A DNA stretch of 64,000 nt. Source: Paraburkholderia kururiensis JCM 10599 = LMG 19447. Lineage in GTDB: Bacteria; Pseudomonadota; Gammaproteobacteria; Burkholderiales; Burkholderiaceae. Location of the stretch: contig NZ_RJZE01000011.1 in assembly GCF_003986935.1 (NCBI RefSeq), positions 185,234-249,233 on the forward strand, given 5' to 3'. Below are positions 7,508 through 16,276 of the stretch, in pieces. The position numbers were made by a program, and so were the translations under genes. Under the pieces are notes generated by a model. It was not told the DNA's origin and made no database searches. It saw only the letters and a list, made by a program, of their open reading frames with translations. Numbering within the stretch: position 1 is the first letter of the stretch; each line of letters opens with the position of its first letter.

Positions 7508-9464
7508 GCGTCGCGCTTGCCGTGTCCACCTCCTGGTGCTGCTGGTGCTGCTGCTCCTCGCGCTCCTGCCATAGCGTCTGCAGCGTGCGGCGCAGCCGCG
7601 CCGGCGTCACCGGCTTGTGCAGCACGGGAATGCCTTGCGCCGCGAGCGCATGCAGCTCCGACGACGCCATGTCCCCCGTAATCAGCAGCGTCACCGGGTC
7701 CATCACGCCCGCGCGATGCAGCGCGTCGCGCACCGCGGCGAGCGCCTGCGCGCCGGTGCGATGGTCGGCCAACTGGTAGTCGCAGAGCACCGCGTCCGGC
7801 GCGAAGCCGGCTTCGATCTGCCGCGCGGCCTCGTGTTCGTTGCGCACGCCGCGCACCTCGCAGCCCCAGCGCGCAAGCAGGCTTTCCAGCCCGGCCAGAA
7901 TGGCGGGCTCGTCGTCGATGCACAGCACGCGCCGGCCTTCGGGCGCCGCGCCTGCAGTCACCGTATCGTCGAGGCTCGTCACGATGCGGCTTGCGTCGCC
8001 ATTGGGCACCGCGAAGCGGAACACCGATCCCCGCTGCGGCGCCGAGCGCAATTGCAGTTCGCTGCCCAGCAGGTCGATCAACCGCTTCACCGTGGGTAGT
8101 CCAAGGCCATGCCCCTGGCGCGCGTCGCGTGCCGGATTCGCCACCTGGTAGAACTCGTCGAAGATGCGCTGCTGCTCTTCTGCCGCGATGCCGATGCCCG
8201 AGTCCCGCACCTCGATATAGCCGCCGTCCGGCCGTCCCCCGCGGCGAAAACCCATCCAGATGGCGCCCTCCTCCGTGTAGCGGATCGCGTTCGAGAGCAG
8301 GTTGCCGAGCACGCGCTCCAGCAGCACCGGGTCGTCGTAGAGCACGGCCTGCGTCGGCGCGATGCGCAGCGCGAGCCCCTTCGCCGCCGCCTGCGGCCAA
8401 TATTGGTTGCCCACGCGCTCGAACAGCTCCGCGAGCCGGAAGTGCAGCCGGATCACCTGCGTCACGCCGCTTTCGAGGCGCGCGAGGTCGAGCACCTGGT
8501 TGAACAGCTGGTTCAACGCCTCGACGTTGTGGACGATGTGGCGCGCGGTCCGCTCGCGCTGCGCTGCGGCATCGGGGTTCGCGTCGGGGTTAGGGTTGGC
8601 GTTGGTGTCGGCCTGGGCGGCATCGCCCGTGCCAGAGCCCGCTTCGGTACCCGCATCGATACCCGCTTCACCGCCCTTGCCCCCACCCGCGCCCGGGGCC
8701 GCGGCGCCGCCGGGATCGTTCAATGACGCCGCCAGCAACCCGATGGCATGCAGCGGCTGGCGCAGATCATGGCTTGCGGCAGCGAAGAAGCGCGTCTTGG
8801 CGAGGCTCGCCTCTTCGACCAACAGCTTTTGCTGCGCGAGCGTCTCGGCGAGCCGCTGCTGATCGACGCGCGCTTCCACCACGCGGCGGAACAGCCGTCG
8901 GTAGCTCGCCGCGTAGACGTTGATCGCGCAGAAGAAGAACGCCAGCACGATGGCGAGAATCGTGCGGTCGAACGTGTGCGCGCTGAAGTGAAGCGCGATG
9001 GAAGGCAGCAGCAGGAACGGAATCGATGTCGAGAAGTTGAGGAAGTCGAAGCCGTTCGACATGAACACACCCGCCGCCAGCGTGACCAGCATGACGGTGT
9101 GCAGCACCGGCAGATCGGCCTGAGTACTATGAAACGCGAACCAGATGGACAGCCCCGGGGCGCTGTAGATGAACACGCCGCGCAGCGCGTGCAGCACGAT
9201 CCAGCTGCGCGCGCTCAGCGCGCCTGCCGCGTACCGGTGCCATAGCCACAGCGCGAGCCCGGCCACGTTCGCGGCGCTGTAGAACGCCATCCATGCCGTG
9301 AAGAGATGCGAGTACGACGCCGACCAGTGCGGCCGCTCGGACCAGTAGATCGCCACGAGCGTGCCGAGCGAAAACCAGTGGGTGAAAAAGGCGATGGGGT
9401 CCTGCGCGTAGAGCACGCGGACCTGATCTTCGTCGATGGCCTGCTGGACGGGGTTGGCCCGCAT
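7473..9464 (-). CDS. Hybrid sensor histidine kinase (7TM-like sensor, HisKA, HATPase, REC)
   Basis: 663 residues from the Met of MRANPVQQAI; an upstream Met is possible but adds a Lys/Pro/Ala-rich leader. Residues about 30-200 hold six or so hydrophobic helices, followed by a coiled linker and the H-box FFAAASHDLRQPLHAIG with the phospho-His near residue 232. The ATPase domain has NLLSNAIRYTEEG (N-box), VRDSGIGIA and GHGLGLPTVKRL. A C-terminal receiver begins RRVLCIDDEPAILAGLESLL with the acceptor Asp in DAVLCDYQLAD. Between the first and second DHp helices lies about 55 residues of Gly/Ala/Asp/Asn low-complexity sequence (roughly 243-298) that ordinary HisKA domains lack. Its 3' end overlaps the convergent response regulator gene. 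Confidence 0.88.
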   Translation of the reverse strand: MRANPVQQAIDEDQVRVLYAQDPIAFFTHWFSLGTLVAIYWSERPHWSASYSHLFTAWMAFYSAANVAGLALWLWHRYAAGALSARSWIVLHALRGVFIYSAPGLSIWFAFHSTQADLPVLHTVMLVTLAAGVFMSNGFDFLNFSTSIPFLLLPSIALHFSAHTFDRTILAIVLAFFFCAINVYAASYRRLFRRVVEARVDQQRLAETLAQQKLLVEEASLAKTRFFAAASHDLRQPLHAIGLLAASLNDPGGAAAPGAGGGKGGEAGIDAGTEAGSGTGDAAQADTNANPNPDANPDAAAQRERTARHIVHNVEALNQLFNQVLDLARLESGVTQVIRLHFRLAELFERVGNQYWPQAAAKGLALRIAPTQAVLYDDPVLLERVLGNLLSNAIRYTEEGAIWMGFRRGGRPDGGYIEVRDSGIGIAAEEQQRIFDEFYQVANPARDARQGHGLGLPTVKRLIDLLGSELQLRSAPQRGSVFRFAVPNGDASRIVTSLDDTVTAGAAPEGRRVLCIDDEPAILAGLESLLARWGCEVRGVRNEHEAARQIEAGFAPDAVLCDYQLADHRTGAQALAAVRDALHRAGVMDPVTLLITGDMASSELHALAAQGIPVLHKPVTPARLRRTLQTLWQEREEQQHQQHQEVDTASATLTVSCPPPAIH

Positions 9465-9843
9465 CGCGCGGTCTCCTTGCCGGATAGAGGGTGCGGCTGC
9501 TTTGGCTTTGCTGGGCTTTGGCTTTGCTGGGCTGTGGCCCGCTGGCGCCCGGTTGCATTCGATTGCGTTCGGCTGCATTCACGTGCGCCGTTGGGCTGCG
9601 TCGGCAACGGTTGGCGCCGCCCTTTCAGCGGGCGCCGTTCCTGCCCCTGACGGTTTACCCGCGCAGTTTACCCACCAGCTATCACTTAATCCATATAGGC
9701 GAACGGAGGGCCAAAAACCATACTGCGTGCAACTTTCCGCGCGCCCCGCTTTCCCCGCGAACCTCGCGGACGCCCGCAGCACGGGCCTCCCCGCCGGCTT
9801 CCCACGTTTGTCGCGCGCAAGCCATTCCCCGATGGAGACCGCC
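9465..9843. other. Divergent intergenic region, kinase / sigma-like gene
   Basis: 379 bp between the divergent starts. It holds a perfect two-copy 16-bp tandem repeat (9501-9532) about 37 bp upstream of the kinase start and otherwise shows no gene. Promoters for both directions should lie here but no strong -35/-10 pair stands out. Confidence 0.4.
9501..9532. repeat. 16-bp direct tandem repeat, two perfect copies
   Basis: TTTGGCTTTGCTGGGC is present twice head to tail, immediately upstream of the minus-strand kinase start at 9464. The unit is itself built from a GGCTTTG-like motif. Copy-number change would alter the distance between any upstream promoter and the kinase gene. Confidence 0.8.
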
Positions 9844-10779
9844 ATGAACGCCCTGACCACCGCGGCAAGCAGCCGGCCGACGCCAACGCCCACCCCCACT
9901 GCGCCCCGCCTTCCCGACGACGCCGTCCTGCCCGACCTCTGGCGCCGCCGCACCGCGCTTTCCGACGACGAAATGGCCTCGATGTACGACCTCGTGCGCC
10001 GCACGCTGCGCAGCTACCATCCGCACGAGCTCTACGCGCTGGGCGAAGACAAGGACGAACTCGTGTCCCAGTTCATCTACGCGCGGGTGCTGCGTCTCGC
10101 GCCTGGCCGCGAAGACACCGAAGCCTGCGCGGGCAGCGCGCCCTCCAACGGCTACGCGCTGTGCGCCTACTTTCGCCGCTACCTGATCGACTGCCTGCGC
10201 AGCGCGAGCCACCAGCGCAACGTTTCGATGGAGGAAGACGGCATCCTGCTCGACGTGGAGCGCCGCACTCACAGCATCGACGACCCGGTGCGCAGCGTGC
10301 TGCTCGACTACGGCCTCGACGAGTGCAGCGTGCGCGCCGCGGCCCGCACCTTCATTGCGAGCCTCGACGAACCGGAGCGCATCGTGCTGGCCGGCAGTCT
10401 CGGCTGGTGCTCCGAATACAAGGGTGGCCTCGCCGCGGTGGCCGCGGCGCACGGCGTGCCTTCGTATCACTACCGCGCCGTGAAACTCGGCGTCACCACG
10501 AAGAAGACGGGCAATGCCGCCGATTTTTCCACGACGAAAATCGGCCAGTGGCTCACGCAGGTGCTTCACATCGAGATCGAGCCCGACAATCGCGCGGCCA
10601 TTCTGGTCGTGCTCAACCTGCTCGCGGCCGAATCGCGGGAATCACGGGATCCGCAGGAATCGTGCGATTCGCTCAATTCACGCGATGAACGTGGTGGACG
10701 CGATGAACGCGATGAACGCGATGAATTCGCCAATCGCGAAGAAAGCGCCGAGCCCGAATTCAACGAAGCCGCCGCATGA
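9844..10779 (+). CDS. Sigma-70-like regulatory protein of unknown function
   Basis: 311 residues from the ATG at 9844, which has GGAGA at optimal spacing; an in-frame ATG at 9832 overlaps that site. I do not recognise the family with certainty. The segment GYALCAYFRRYLIDCLRSAS resembles sigma region 2 (the RNxxiDxxR-type helix), and LDEPERIVLAGSLGWCSEYK followed by GGLAAVAAAHGVPSYHYRAVKLGV resembles a region-4 helix-turn-helix. The C-terminal 50 residues are a charged low-complexity tail (repeats of RDE) produced by short tandem DNA repeats at about 10680-10730. It precedes the GMC oxidoreductase/hydrolase gene on the same strand but a likely terminator separates them. It could instead be a non-sigma HTH protein. 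Confidence 0.5.
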   Translation: MNALTTAASSRPTPTPTPTAPRLPDDAVLPDLWRRRTALSDDEMASMYDLVRRTLRSYHPHELYALGEDKDELVSQFIYARVLRLAPGREDTEACAGSAPSNGYALCAYFRRYLIDCLRSASHQRNVSMEEDGILLDVERRTHSIDDPVRSVLLDYGLDECSVRAAARTFIASLDEPERIVLAGSLGWCSEYKGGLAAVAAAHGVPSYHYRAVKLGVTTKKTGNAADFSTTKIGQWLTQVLHIEIEPDNRAAILVVLNLLAAESRESRDPQESCDSLNSRDERGGRDERDERDEFANREESAEPEFNEAAA

Positions 10780-10836
10780 TCGGACGCGCAGGCGTGCGCG
10801 GGTGCCGGGATCGCGACGGCACCGCACCCGCGAAAG

Positions 10837-10868
10837 ACCGGCCTGCGCCGCGGCCCGGCTTTTCTTTC
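10837..10868 (+). terminator. Likely intrinsic terminator after the sigma-like gene
   Basis: A GC-rich inverted repeat (CCGGCC ... GGCCCGG, one bulged base) is followed by CTTTTCTTTCC. It lies 58 bp after the stop codon and 150 bp before the next gene. A second GC-rich inverted repeat (GCGGGTGCCG ... CGGCACCGCACCCGC) lies just upstream of it. Confidence 0.55.
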
Positions 10869-11018
10869 CGCCCACACCGTCTACGATGAATACGCGCAAT
10901 ACGCGTCCCGCCGTTTTCGCCGTCCGCTTGATTCCCGCCATTCCCGCAGCGCACAACACGTTCGGGCACGCCAGGGCACAGGTCCGTGGCCGCCCGGTCA
11001 ACAACACGAGGTGACCGC

Positions 11019-14000
11019 ATGGCCATGAATCGTCTGTCGAGCGCCATCGACGCGCTCAAGCCGCACTACGAAGTCGTCGTGATCGGGTCGGGCTACGGCG
11101 GCGCCATCGCCGCAAACCGCATGGCGCGCGCGAAGCGCAGCGTCTGCGTGCTGGAGCGGGGCCGCGAGTTCATGGCCGGCGAGTTCCCGGCCACGCCGCT
11201 TGAAGGGCTCACGCAGGTGCAGTACAACACGGCGGCCGGGCAGATCGGTTCGCCGCTCGCGCTCATCGAAGTGCACGTGAATCCCGAGGTCAACGTGGTG
11301 GTGGGCTGCGGGCTGGGCGGCACGTCGCTCATCAACGCGAATGTCGCGCTGCATCCCGAACCGCGGCTCTGGGACGACCCGCGCTGGCCCGCCGCGCTGC
11401 GCGAAGACCGCCTCGGCGTGGCCGAGGGTTACGAGCGCGCCACGGCCATGCTGCAACCTTCGCCCGTGCCCGCCGACTTCGCCCGCCTGCCCAAGCTCGA
11501 CGCGCTGCAGCAGTCGGCCGCCGCGCTCGGCATGGAACAGTCGTTCTACCGGCCGCCCGTCACCGTGACCTTCACCACAGGCAAGAACGCGGCGGGCGTG
11601 GAGCAGACGCGCTGCATCGGCTGCGGCGACTGCAACTCGGGTTGCAACCACGGCGCGAAGAACTCGACGCACATGAACTACCTGCCCGACGCCGTCGCGC
11701 ACGGCGCGCAGATCTTCACGGGCGTCTGCGTGCATTCGGTGGCACGCGACGACGAGACGCAGCCCTGGCAGGTGCGCTATCAGCTCGTGGACCTGGGACG
11801 CGAAAGCTACGGCGCGCCCGACCTCTTCCTGACCGCCGACGTGGTGATCCTCGGCGCCGGCACGCTCGGCTCCACGGCGATCCTGCTGCGCTCGCAGGCC
11901 GCGGGCCTGCCGCTCTCGCCGCTGGTGGGCCGGCACTTCACGGGCAACGGCGACGTGCTCGCCTTCGCCTTCAATACGGACCACGAAATCAACGGCGTGG
12001 GCTGGGGCGCGCAGGCGCCCGGCGTGGTGCCGCCCGTGGGACCGACCATCGCCGGCATCATCGACCAGCGCAACACGCCTGACGTGCGGGACGGCTACGT
12101 GATCGAGGAAGGGTCGCTCGCAGCGCCCATCGGCGAGGCGATGATGGGCGTGCTCGGCATCGCGTCCGCGGCCGAGGGGGTGCCGGTGGCCGATACGGCC
12201 GATACCGCTGATGCAGCCGACGCAGCCGATCCCGAATTGCGCGCCGCCGCCCGCCTCGCGCAAAGCGTGCTGCGCGGGCCGTACCACGGCGCCATGCGCA
12301 ACACGCAGACCTACCTCGTGATGGCTCACGACGACGAGAGCGGCGAAATCCGCGTGGAAGACGGCCGCGCGCGCGTTGCCTGGCCCAACGCGGGCAAGCA
12401 GCCCGTCTACGCGGCCATCGAAAAAACGCTCGAAGCGGCCACGGCGGCGCTGGGCGGCGACTACGTGCGCAATCCGATCTCCACGGGCCTCTTCAACGAC
12501 CGCACGGTCACCGTGCATCCGCTCGGCGGCTGCGCGATGGCCGACGACGCCGCGCACGGCGTGGTGGACGACGCGGGCCGCGTGTTCCGCGGCGCGAGCG
12601 GCGATGCGGTGCACGCGGGCCTCTACGTGATGGACGGCGCCACGATGCCGATGTCGCTCGGCGTGAATCCGCTGCTCACCATCTCCGCGCTCGCGGAGCG
12701 CAACTGCGCGAAGCTGGCCGCCGCGCACGGCTGGACCATCGACTACGCCGCGGCGGGCGATGCCGCGCCGCCGCCTGCGCCGCGCATCGGCCTGCGCTTC
12801 ACGGAAACCATGGTGGGCACCTACACGCCCGCGGACCGCAACGCGCCGTCGCCCATGAGCTTCACGCTCACGGTGATGTCCGACGATCTGGACGCGATGC
12901 TCGCGAGCCCGCAGCACGAAGCGCGCATGGCGGGCACGCTCACCTGCCCGGCGCTTTCCGCACAGCCGCTCACCATCGCCGATGGCCGTTTCAACCTCTT
13001 CGTCACCGATGAAGAGAACGTGGACCGGCGCAACATGAACTACCACATGACGTTGGAGTCGGCGGAGGGCAGACGCTACGCGTTCTTCGGGCAAAAGATC
13101 GTCACGCATTCGTCGCTGCTGGAGCTGTGGCCGCAGACCAATACGCTTTATGTGGAAGTGCGCGACTGGCCGGCTGCGTCCGCCGAACCCACGCCCGAGG
13201 TGATCGGCCAGGCCACGCTCATCATCACGCCCGAAAACTTCCTCAAGCAGATGCGCACCATCGAAGTGACGAACGCGCCCGATCTCGAAACGCGGCTCGC
13301 CTGGACCCTGCGCTTCGGCCGCTTCTTCGCGGGCGTGCTGTTCACCGAATACGGCGGCGTGGCGGCGCCGTTGCAGTACGCGAGCAGTCTCGCGGGCGAC
13401 CCCGTGCCGCAAACGCCGCGCGTGCGCCGCGTGCTGCGCGCGCCCGCGCCGCAACTCACGTTCTTTCCCACGGCGGACGGCAAGACGCTGCGCCTCACGC
13501 GCTATCAAGGCGGCGCGAAGGAACAGAAGGGCCCGGTGCTGCTGATCCACGGCTCGGGCGTATCGAGCCGCATTTTCTCGACGGATCTGATCGCGACCAA
13601 CCTCGTGGAGTATCTGTGCGCGGCGGGCTACGACGTGTGGCTCATCGACCTGCGCGTGAGCATCGAATTGCCGGGCGCGGGCGACGCCACCACCGCCGAC
13701 GCCATCGCCCGCGAGGACATTCCCGCCGCCGTTGCCAAGGTGCGCGAACTGACGGGCGCGGCGTCCATCCAGGTGGTCGCCCATTGCCTCGGCGCACTGG
13801 CGTTCACCATGTCGATGCTCGCGGGGCTCGAAGGCGTGCGTTCGGCCGTGCTCTCGCAGGTGTCGGCGCATCCCGTGCCGGGGCTGCTGCAAAAGATCAA
13901 GGCGGGCCTGCACACGCCGCAGATCCTCCAGCACCTCGGCGTGGAAGACCTGAGCGCCTACACGCGCGAAGCGTCGTGGCCGGGCAACCTGCTCGACGAA

Positions 14001-14459
14001 GCGCTGCGCTTTTTCCCCGTGGGCCACGACGAGGGCTGCAACAACGCCGTCTGTCATCGCGCGACGTTTCTCTATGGCCTGCTCTACGAACACATGCAAC
14101 TCGACGAGCCGTTGCACGCGCATCTCGACGAGCTGTTTGGCATTCACGACGTCACGCTCTTCAACCAGCTTGCCGCGATGGTGCGTGCGGGCCATCTCGT
14201 GGATGCCGATGGCGAGGACGTCTATCTGCCGCACCTCGATCGCCTGCAACTGCCGCTCACGTTCCTGCACGGCGCGGAAAACCGCTGCTACGTGCCGGCG
14301 AGCACCGAAACCACCTTCGGCATGCTCGTGGACCGCTTCGGGCCCGGGCAGTACGAGCGGCACGTGATTCCGGGCTACGGTCATATCGACTGCATCTTCG
14401 GCAAACATGCGGCCACGGACGTGTACCCGCTGATCCGCGGCCATCTCGACGCGCACTGA
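11019..14459 (+). CDS. GMC oxidoreductase (cholesterol-oxidase-like) fused to alpha/beta hydrolase
   Basis: 1146 residues; ATG 11019 follows GAGGTGA by 4 nt, with a second ATG at 11025. Residues about 15-50 hold the FAD Rossmann motif VVIGSGYGGAIAANRMARA. CIGCGDCNSGCNHGAKNSTH is the Cys-rich segment of the cholesterol-oxidase branch, and HPLGGCAMADD and the C-terminal GVNPLLTISALAE complete the GMC part (to about 580). A bridging region follows, then from about 840 an alpha/beta hydrolase: oxyanion motif LLIHGSGVSSR, nucleophile elbow VVAHCLGAL, and a terminal GYGHIDCIFG carrying the catalytic His. The elbow residue is Cys, not Ser. Likely a sterol- or alcohol-type oxidase coupled to an ester/thioester hydrolase. 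An Ala/Asp/Thr repeat (ADTADTADAADAAD) interrupts the GMC part near residue 395. Confidence 0.85.
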   Translation: MAMNRLSSAIDALKPHYEVVVIGSGYGGAIAANRMARAKRSVCVLERGREFMAGEFPATPLEGLTQVQYNTAAGQIGSPLALIEVHVNPEVNVVVGCGLGGTSLINANVALHPEPRLWDDPRWPAALREDRLGVAEGYERATAMLQPSPVPADFARLPKLDALQQSAAALGMEQSFYRPPVTVTFTTGKNAAGVEQTRCIGCGDCNSGCNHGAKNSTHMNYLPDAVAHGAQIFTGVCVHSVARDDETQPWQVRYQLVDLGRESYGAPDLFLTADVVILGAGTLGSTAILLRSQAAGLPLSPLVGRHFTGNGDVLAFAFNTDHEINGVGWGAQAPGVVPPVGPTIAGIIDQRNTPDVRDGYVIEEGSLAAPIGEAMMGVLGIASAAEGVPVADTADTADAADAADPELRAAARLAQSVLRGPYHGAMRNTQTYLVMAHDDESGEIRVEDGRARVAWPNAGKQPVYAAIEKTLEAATAALGGDYVRNPISTGLFNDRTVTVHPLGGCAMADDAAHGVVDDAGRVFRGASGDAVHAGLYVMDGATMPMSLGVNPLLTISALAERNCAKLAAAHGWTIDYAAAGDAAPPPAPRIGLRFTETMVGTYTPADRNAPSPMSFTLTVMSDDLDAMLASPQHEARMAGTLTCPALSAQPLTIADGRFNLFVTDEENVDRRNMNYHMTLESAEGRRYAFFGQKIVTHSSLLELWPQTNTLYVEVRDWPAASAEPTPEVIGQATLIITPENFLKQMRTIEVTNAPDLETRLAWTLRFGRFFAGVLFTEYGGVAAPLQYASSLAGDPVPQTPRVRRVLRAPAPQLTFFPTADGKTLRLTRYQGGAKEQKGPVLLIHGSGVSSRIFSTDLIATNLVEYLCAAGYDVWLIDLRVSIELPGAGDATTADAIAREDIPAAVAKVRELTGAASIQVVAHCLGALAFTMSMLAGLEGVRSAVLSQVSAHPVPGLLQKIKAGLHTPQILQHLGVEDLSAYTREASWPGNLLDEALRFFPVGHDEGCNNAVCHRATFLYGLLYEHMQLDEPLHAHLDELFGIHDVTLFNQLAAMVRAGHLVDADGEDVYLPHLDRLQLPLTFLHGAENRCYVPASTETTFGMLVDRFGPGQYERHVIPGYGHIDCIFGKHAATDVYPLIRGHLDAH

Positions 14460-14497
14460 GGATGCAAGATGCACTGACGAAGCGCGGTACGGGCCAT

Positions 14498-14561
14498 GTT
14501 GTCATCGTCGTGCAGGCGGCCGCGCGCTACACTGCGGCCACCTGCAACGACGACGAACAAC
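14498..14561 (+). promoter_or_regulatory. Long imperfect hairpin in the leader of the 14566 gene
   Basis: Arms GTTGT-TCGTCG-TGCAGG-GGCCGC and GCGGCC-CCTGCA-CGACGA-ACAAC pair over about 23 bp with three small bulges and a 10-nt loop. The structure ends 4 nt before the ATG at 14566, and no Shine-Dalgarno sequence is visible there. It has no T-tract, so it is not a standard terminator for the upstream gene. It could block or organise translation initiation, or act in attenuation; this is inference. Confidence 0.5.
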
Positions 14562-14565
14562 AACC

Positions 14566-15369
14566 ATGGAACAGATGACCTTTCGGGACTGCGTGACGGG
14601 CAGCTGGGCGAGCGCGCGCCAGGCCATTGCGCAGATGTCCACGCTTTTCGCCGTGTGCGCCGCGGTGCTTGCCGTCGCGGCGTTCGTCTCCCTGCCGCAC
14701 ATGCCGATGGACGCACCTGAGGCCGGCCGCGCGATGCATATGGCAGGCCGCGCGTTGGCGTCGGTCGCCATGCTTGTCGTGCAGCTCGTGCTCTACGCCG
14801 TGCTGTCCATCAAGGTGCATCGCTTCGTGCTGCTCCGGGAGGGCGCCCAGCCGATGATTCCGCTCAACGGCAAGCCGCTCCTGCGGTATGTCGCGGCGGC
14901 CGTCGGCATGGGATTGGCCATCATCCTCGCGGCATTGCTGCTCACCCTGGTGCTGCGCCCGCAGCACGTGGGCGGCGCGGTCTTCCTCCTGATCGTGCTT
15001 TATCTGGCGTGGATCTACCTGATGGTGCGCTTGAGCCTCGTGTTTCCCGCCATCGCGCTGGGCGGCCCCATTGCGCTGCGAGCAACGTGGCATGACACCC
15101 GCGGGCATTTCTGGAGCATGACCGGCGTGACGGGCGTCGCTGTCCTGCCCGTCATCGTGATCGGCAGCGTACTGCTCGTGCTGATGTCGGCGGCCTTCTC
15201 GATGCCCGACGCGACGTGGCTGCGGCCCGTCGTCGCCATCGTGGAAGGCGTGATCAACGCGCTCTTCGTGGTGCTGACCGCGTCGTCGCTGTCGTGGCTT
15301 TATCGGCGGTATGCGGACGAGCTGCCGACGCCGGGCGCAGGAGAGGCCGGGCAAGAGCCCTATCCGTAA
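14566..15369 (+). CDS. Polytopic membrane protein of unknown function
   Basis: 267 residues with about six hydrophobic segments (for example LFAVCAAVLAVAAFV, ALASVAMLVVQLVLYAVL, MGLAIILAALLLTLVL, AVFLLIVLYLAWIYLMV, VAVLPVIVIGSVLLVLM, INALFVVLTASSLSWLY). The arrangement and the amphipathic segment ATWHDTRGHFWSM resemble the integral-membrane domain found fused to glycerophosphodiester phosphodiesterases and in uncharacterised proteobacterial proteins. The only nearby same-strand gene upstream ends 106 bp before. No ribosome binding site is visible; a strong hairpin occupies its place. Function unknown. Confidence 0.75.
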   Translation: MEQMTFRDCVTGSWASARQAIAQMSTLFAVCAAVLAVAAFVSLPHMPMDAPEAGRAMHMAGRALASVAMLVVQLVLYAVLSIKVHRFVLLREGAQPMIPLNGKPLLRYVAAAVGMGLAIILAALLLTLVLRPQHVGGAVFLLIVLYLAWIYLMVRLSLVFPAIALGGPIALRATWHDTRGHFWSMTGVTGVAVLPVIVIGSVLLVLMSAAFSMPDATWLRPVVAIVEGVINALFVVLTASSLSWLYRRYADELPTPGAGEAGQEPYP

Positions 15370-15411
15370 GAGCAGGCAAGCCCAGGGGCCTGGTCACACT
15401 GAAAACAGGCC

Positions 15412-16161
15412 CTAAACGTGTCCCGCCAGATGAAACCGTGACGCGGGGTGCCACAACTGCACCGACGTCGCAATGTCCTGGCCCACCCAGGTGCGACGCC
15501 ACAGCAAGAGGCACGGCTCGCCGATCTCCATCAGCAAATGCCGGCGCACGTGAGCATCGGGCTTCTGCGCGTAGATGCGAAATTCGGCGCGCTGGATGGG
15601 CGCAAGCCGCACCATGTAGTGATTCGGCGTTTCCGCCGTGAAGTCCTGCTCGAGGTACTGCGGAAAGACGCGCGGATTGACGTAGCGGTCCTCGTACTGA
15701 ATCGGCTCGCCCTCCTCGCTATGGACGATGCGCGAGTGGAACACCGGTCCCGAAGCAAGCCCCAGCGCGTCGCGGGCCAGGGCGTCGTCGCTGGCTTCTA
15801 GCGTCAGTACGCGAGCCGTATGCCGGTGCCCGCGCGCGGCGATTTCGTCGGCGATGTTGCGGATTTCGAGCACCGTGGATTCGTAGTGCCGCGGCGCGAC
15901 GAACGTGCCCGAGCCCTGCACGCGCGTCAGCACCCGCTCGGTCGTGAGTTCGCGCAGCGCGCGCGACACGGTCATGCGCGCTACGCCGAATTCTTTCACG
16001 AGTTCGGCTTCGGAAGGAATCAGGCCACCCGGCTTCCACACGCCTTCGGCGATGTTCTTCACGACATAGCGCTTGATCTGCTCGTAGGCCGGCACAGCTT
16101 GCCGCGACACCGCGGCGCGCGGGGACGGCGTACTGATGGGGCTTTCCTCGTTCGTATTCAC
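15412..16161 (-). CDS. GntR/HutC-family transcriptional regulator
   Basis: 249 residues from a GTG start (VNTNEESP) with GAGG 6 nt upstream; the frame continues further upstream but without a supported start and as Arg-rich shadow. The winged HTH (about 25-90) contains YEQIKRYVVKNIAEGVWKPG, IPSEAELVKEFGVARMTVSR and VQGSGTFVA. The UTRA ligand-binding domain follows, with EIRNIADEIAARGHRH and a C-terminal ATSVQLWHPASRFHLAGHV that is close to HutC. HutC-type repressors normally sense urocanate and control histidine use. Here it lies behind an ammonia-lyase homologue and ABC transporter genes, so it probably senses a related metabolite. GntR-type sites occur upstream of the transporter (21401, 21605). 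Confidence 0.88.
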   Translation of the reverse strand: MNTNEESPISTPSPRAAVSRQAVPAYEQIKRYVVKNIAEGVWKPGGLIPSEAELVKEFGVARMTVSRALRELTTERVLTRVQGSGTFVAPRHYESTVLEIRNIADEIAARGHRHTARVLTLEASDDALARDALGLASGPVFHSRIVHSEEGEPIQYEDRYVNPRVFPQYLEQDFTAETPNHYMVRLAPIQRAEFRIYAQKPDAHVRRHLLMEIGEPCLLLWRRTWVGQDIATSVQLWHPASRFHLAGHV

Positions 16162-16276
16162 ATGGGCCTCATGGATGGCGGGCGGAGCGCAACGCAACGG
16201 GTCTTCGCATGCGGGCGCGGGCAGCGGCAGAACCGGACCGCTGCCGCTGTCCGCGCGTACGCGGCACGGGCGCTGT

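Noticed and set aside
10998..14474. 1158-codon open frame antisense to the GMC/hydrolase gene
   Set aside because: It is His/Arg/Gly-rich without any domain motif, mirrors the codon structure of the sense gene, and the sense frame has complete FAD and hydrolase motifs.
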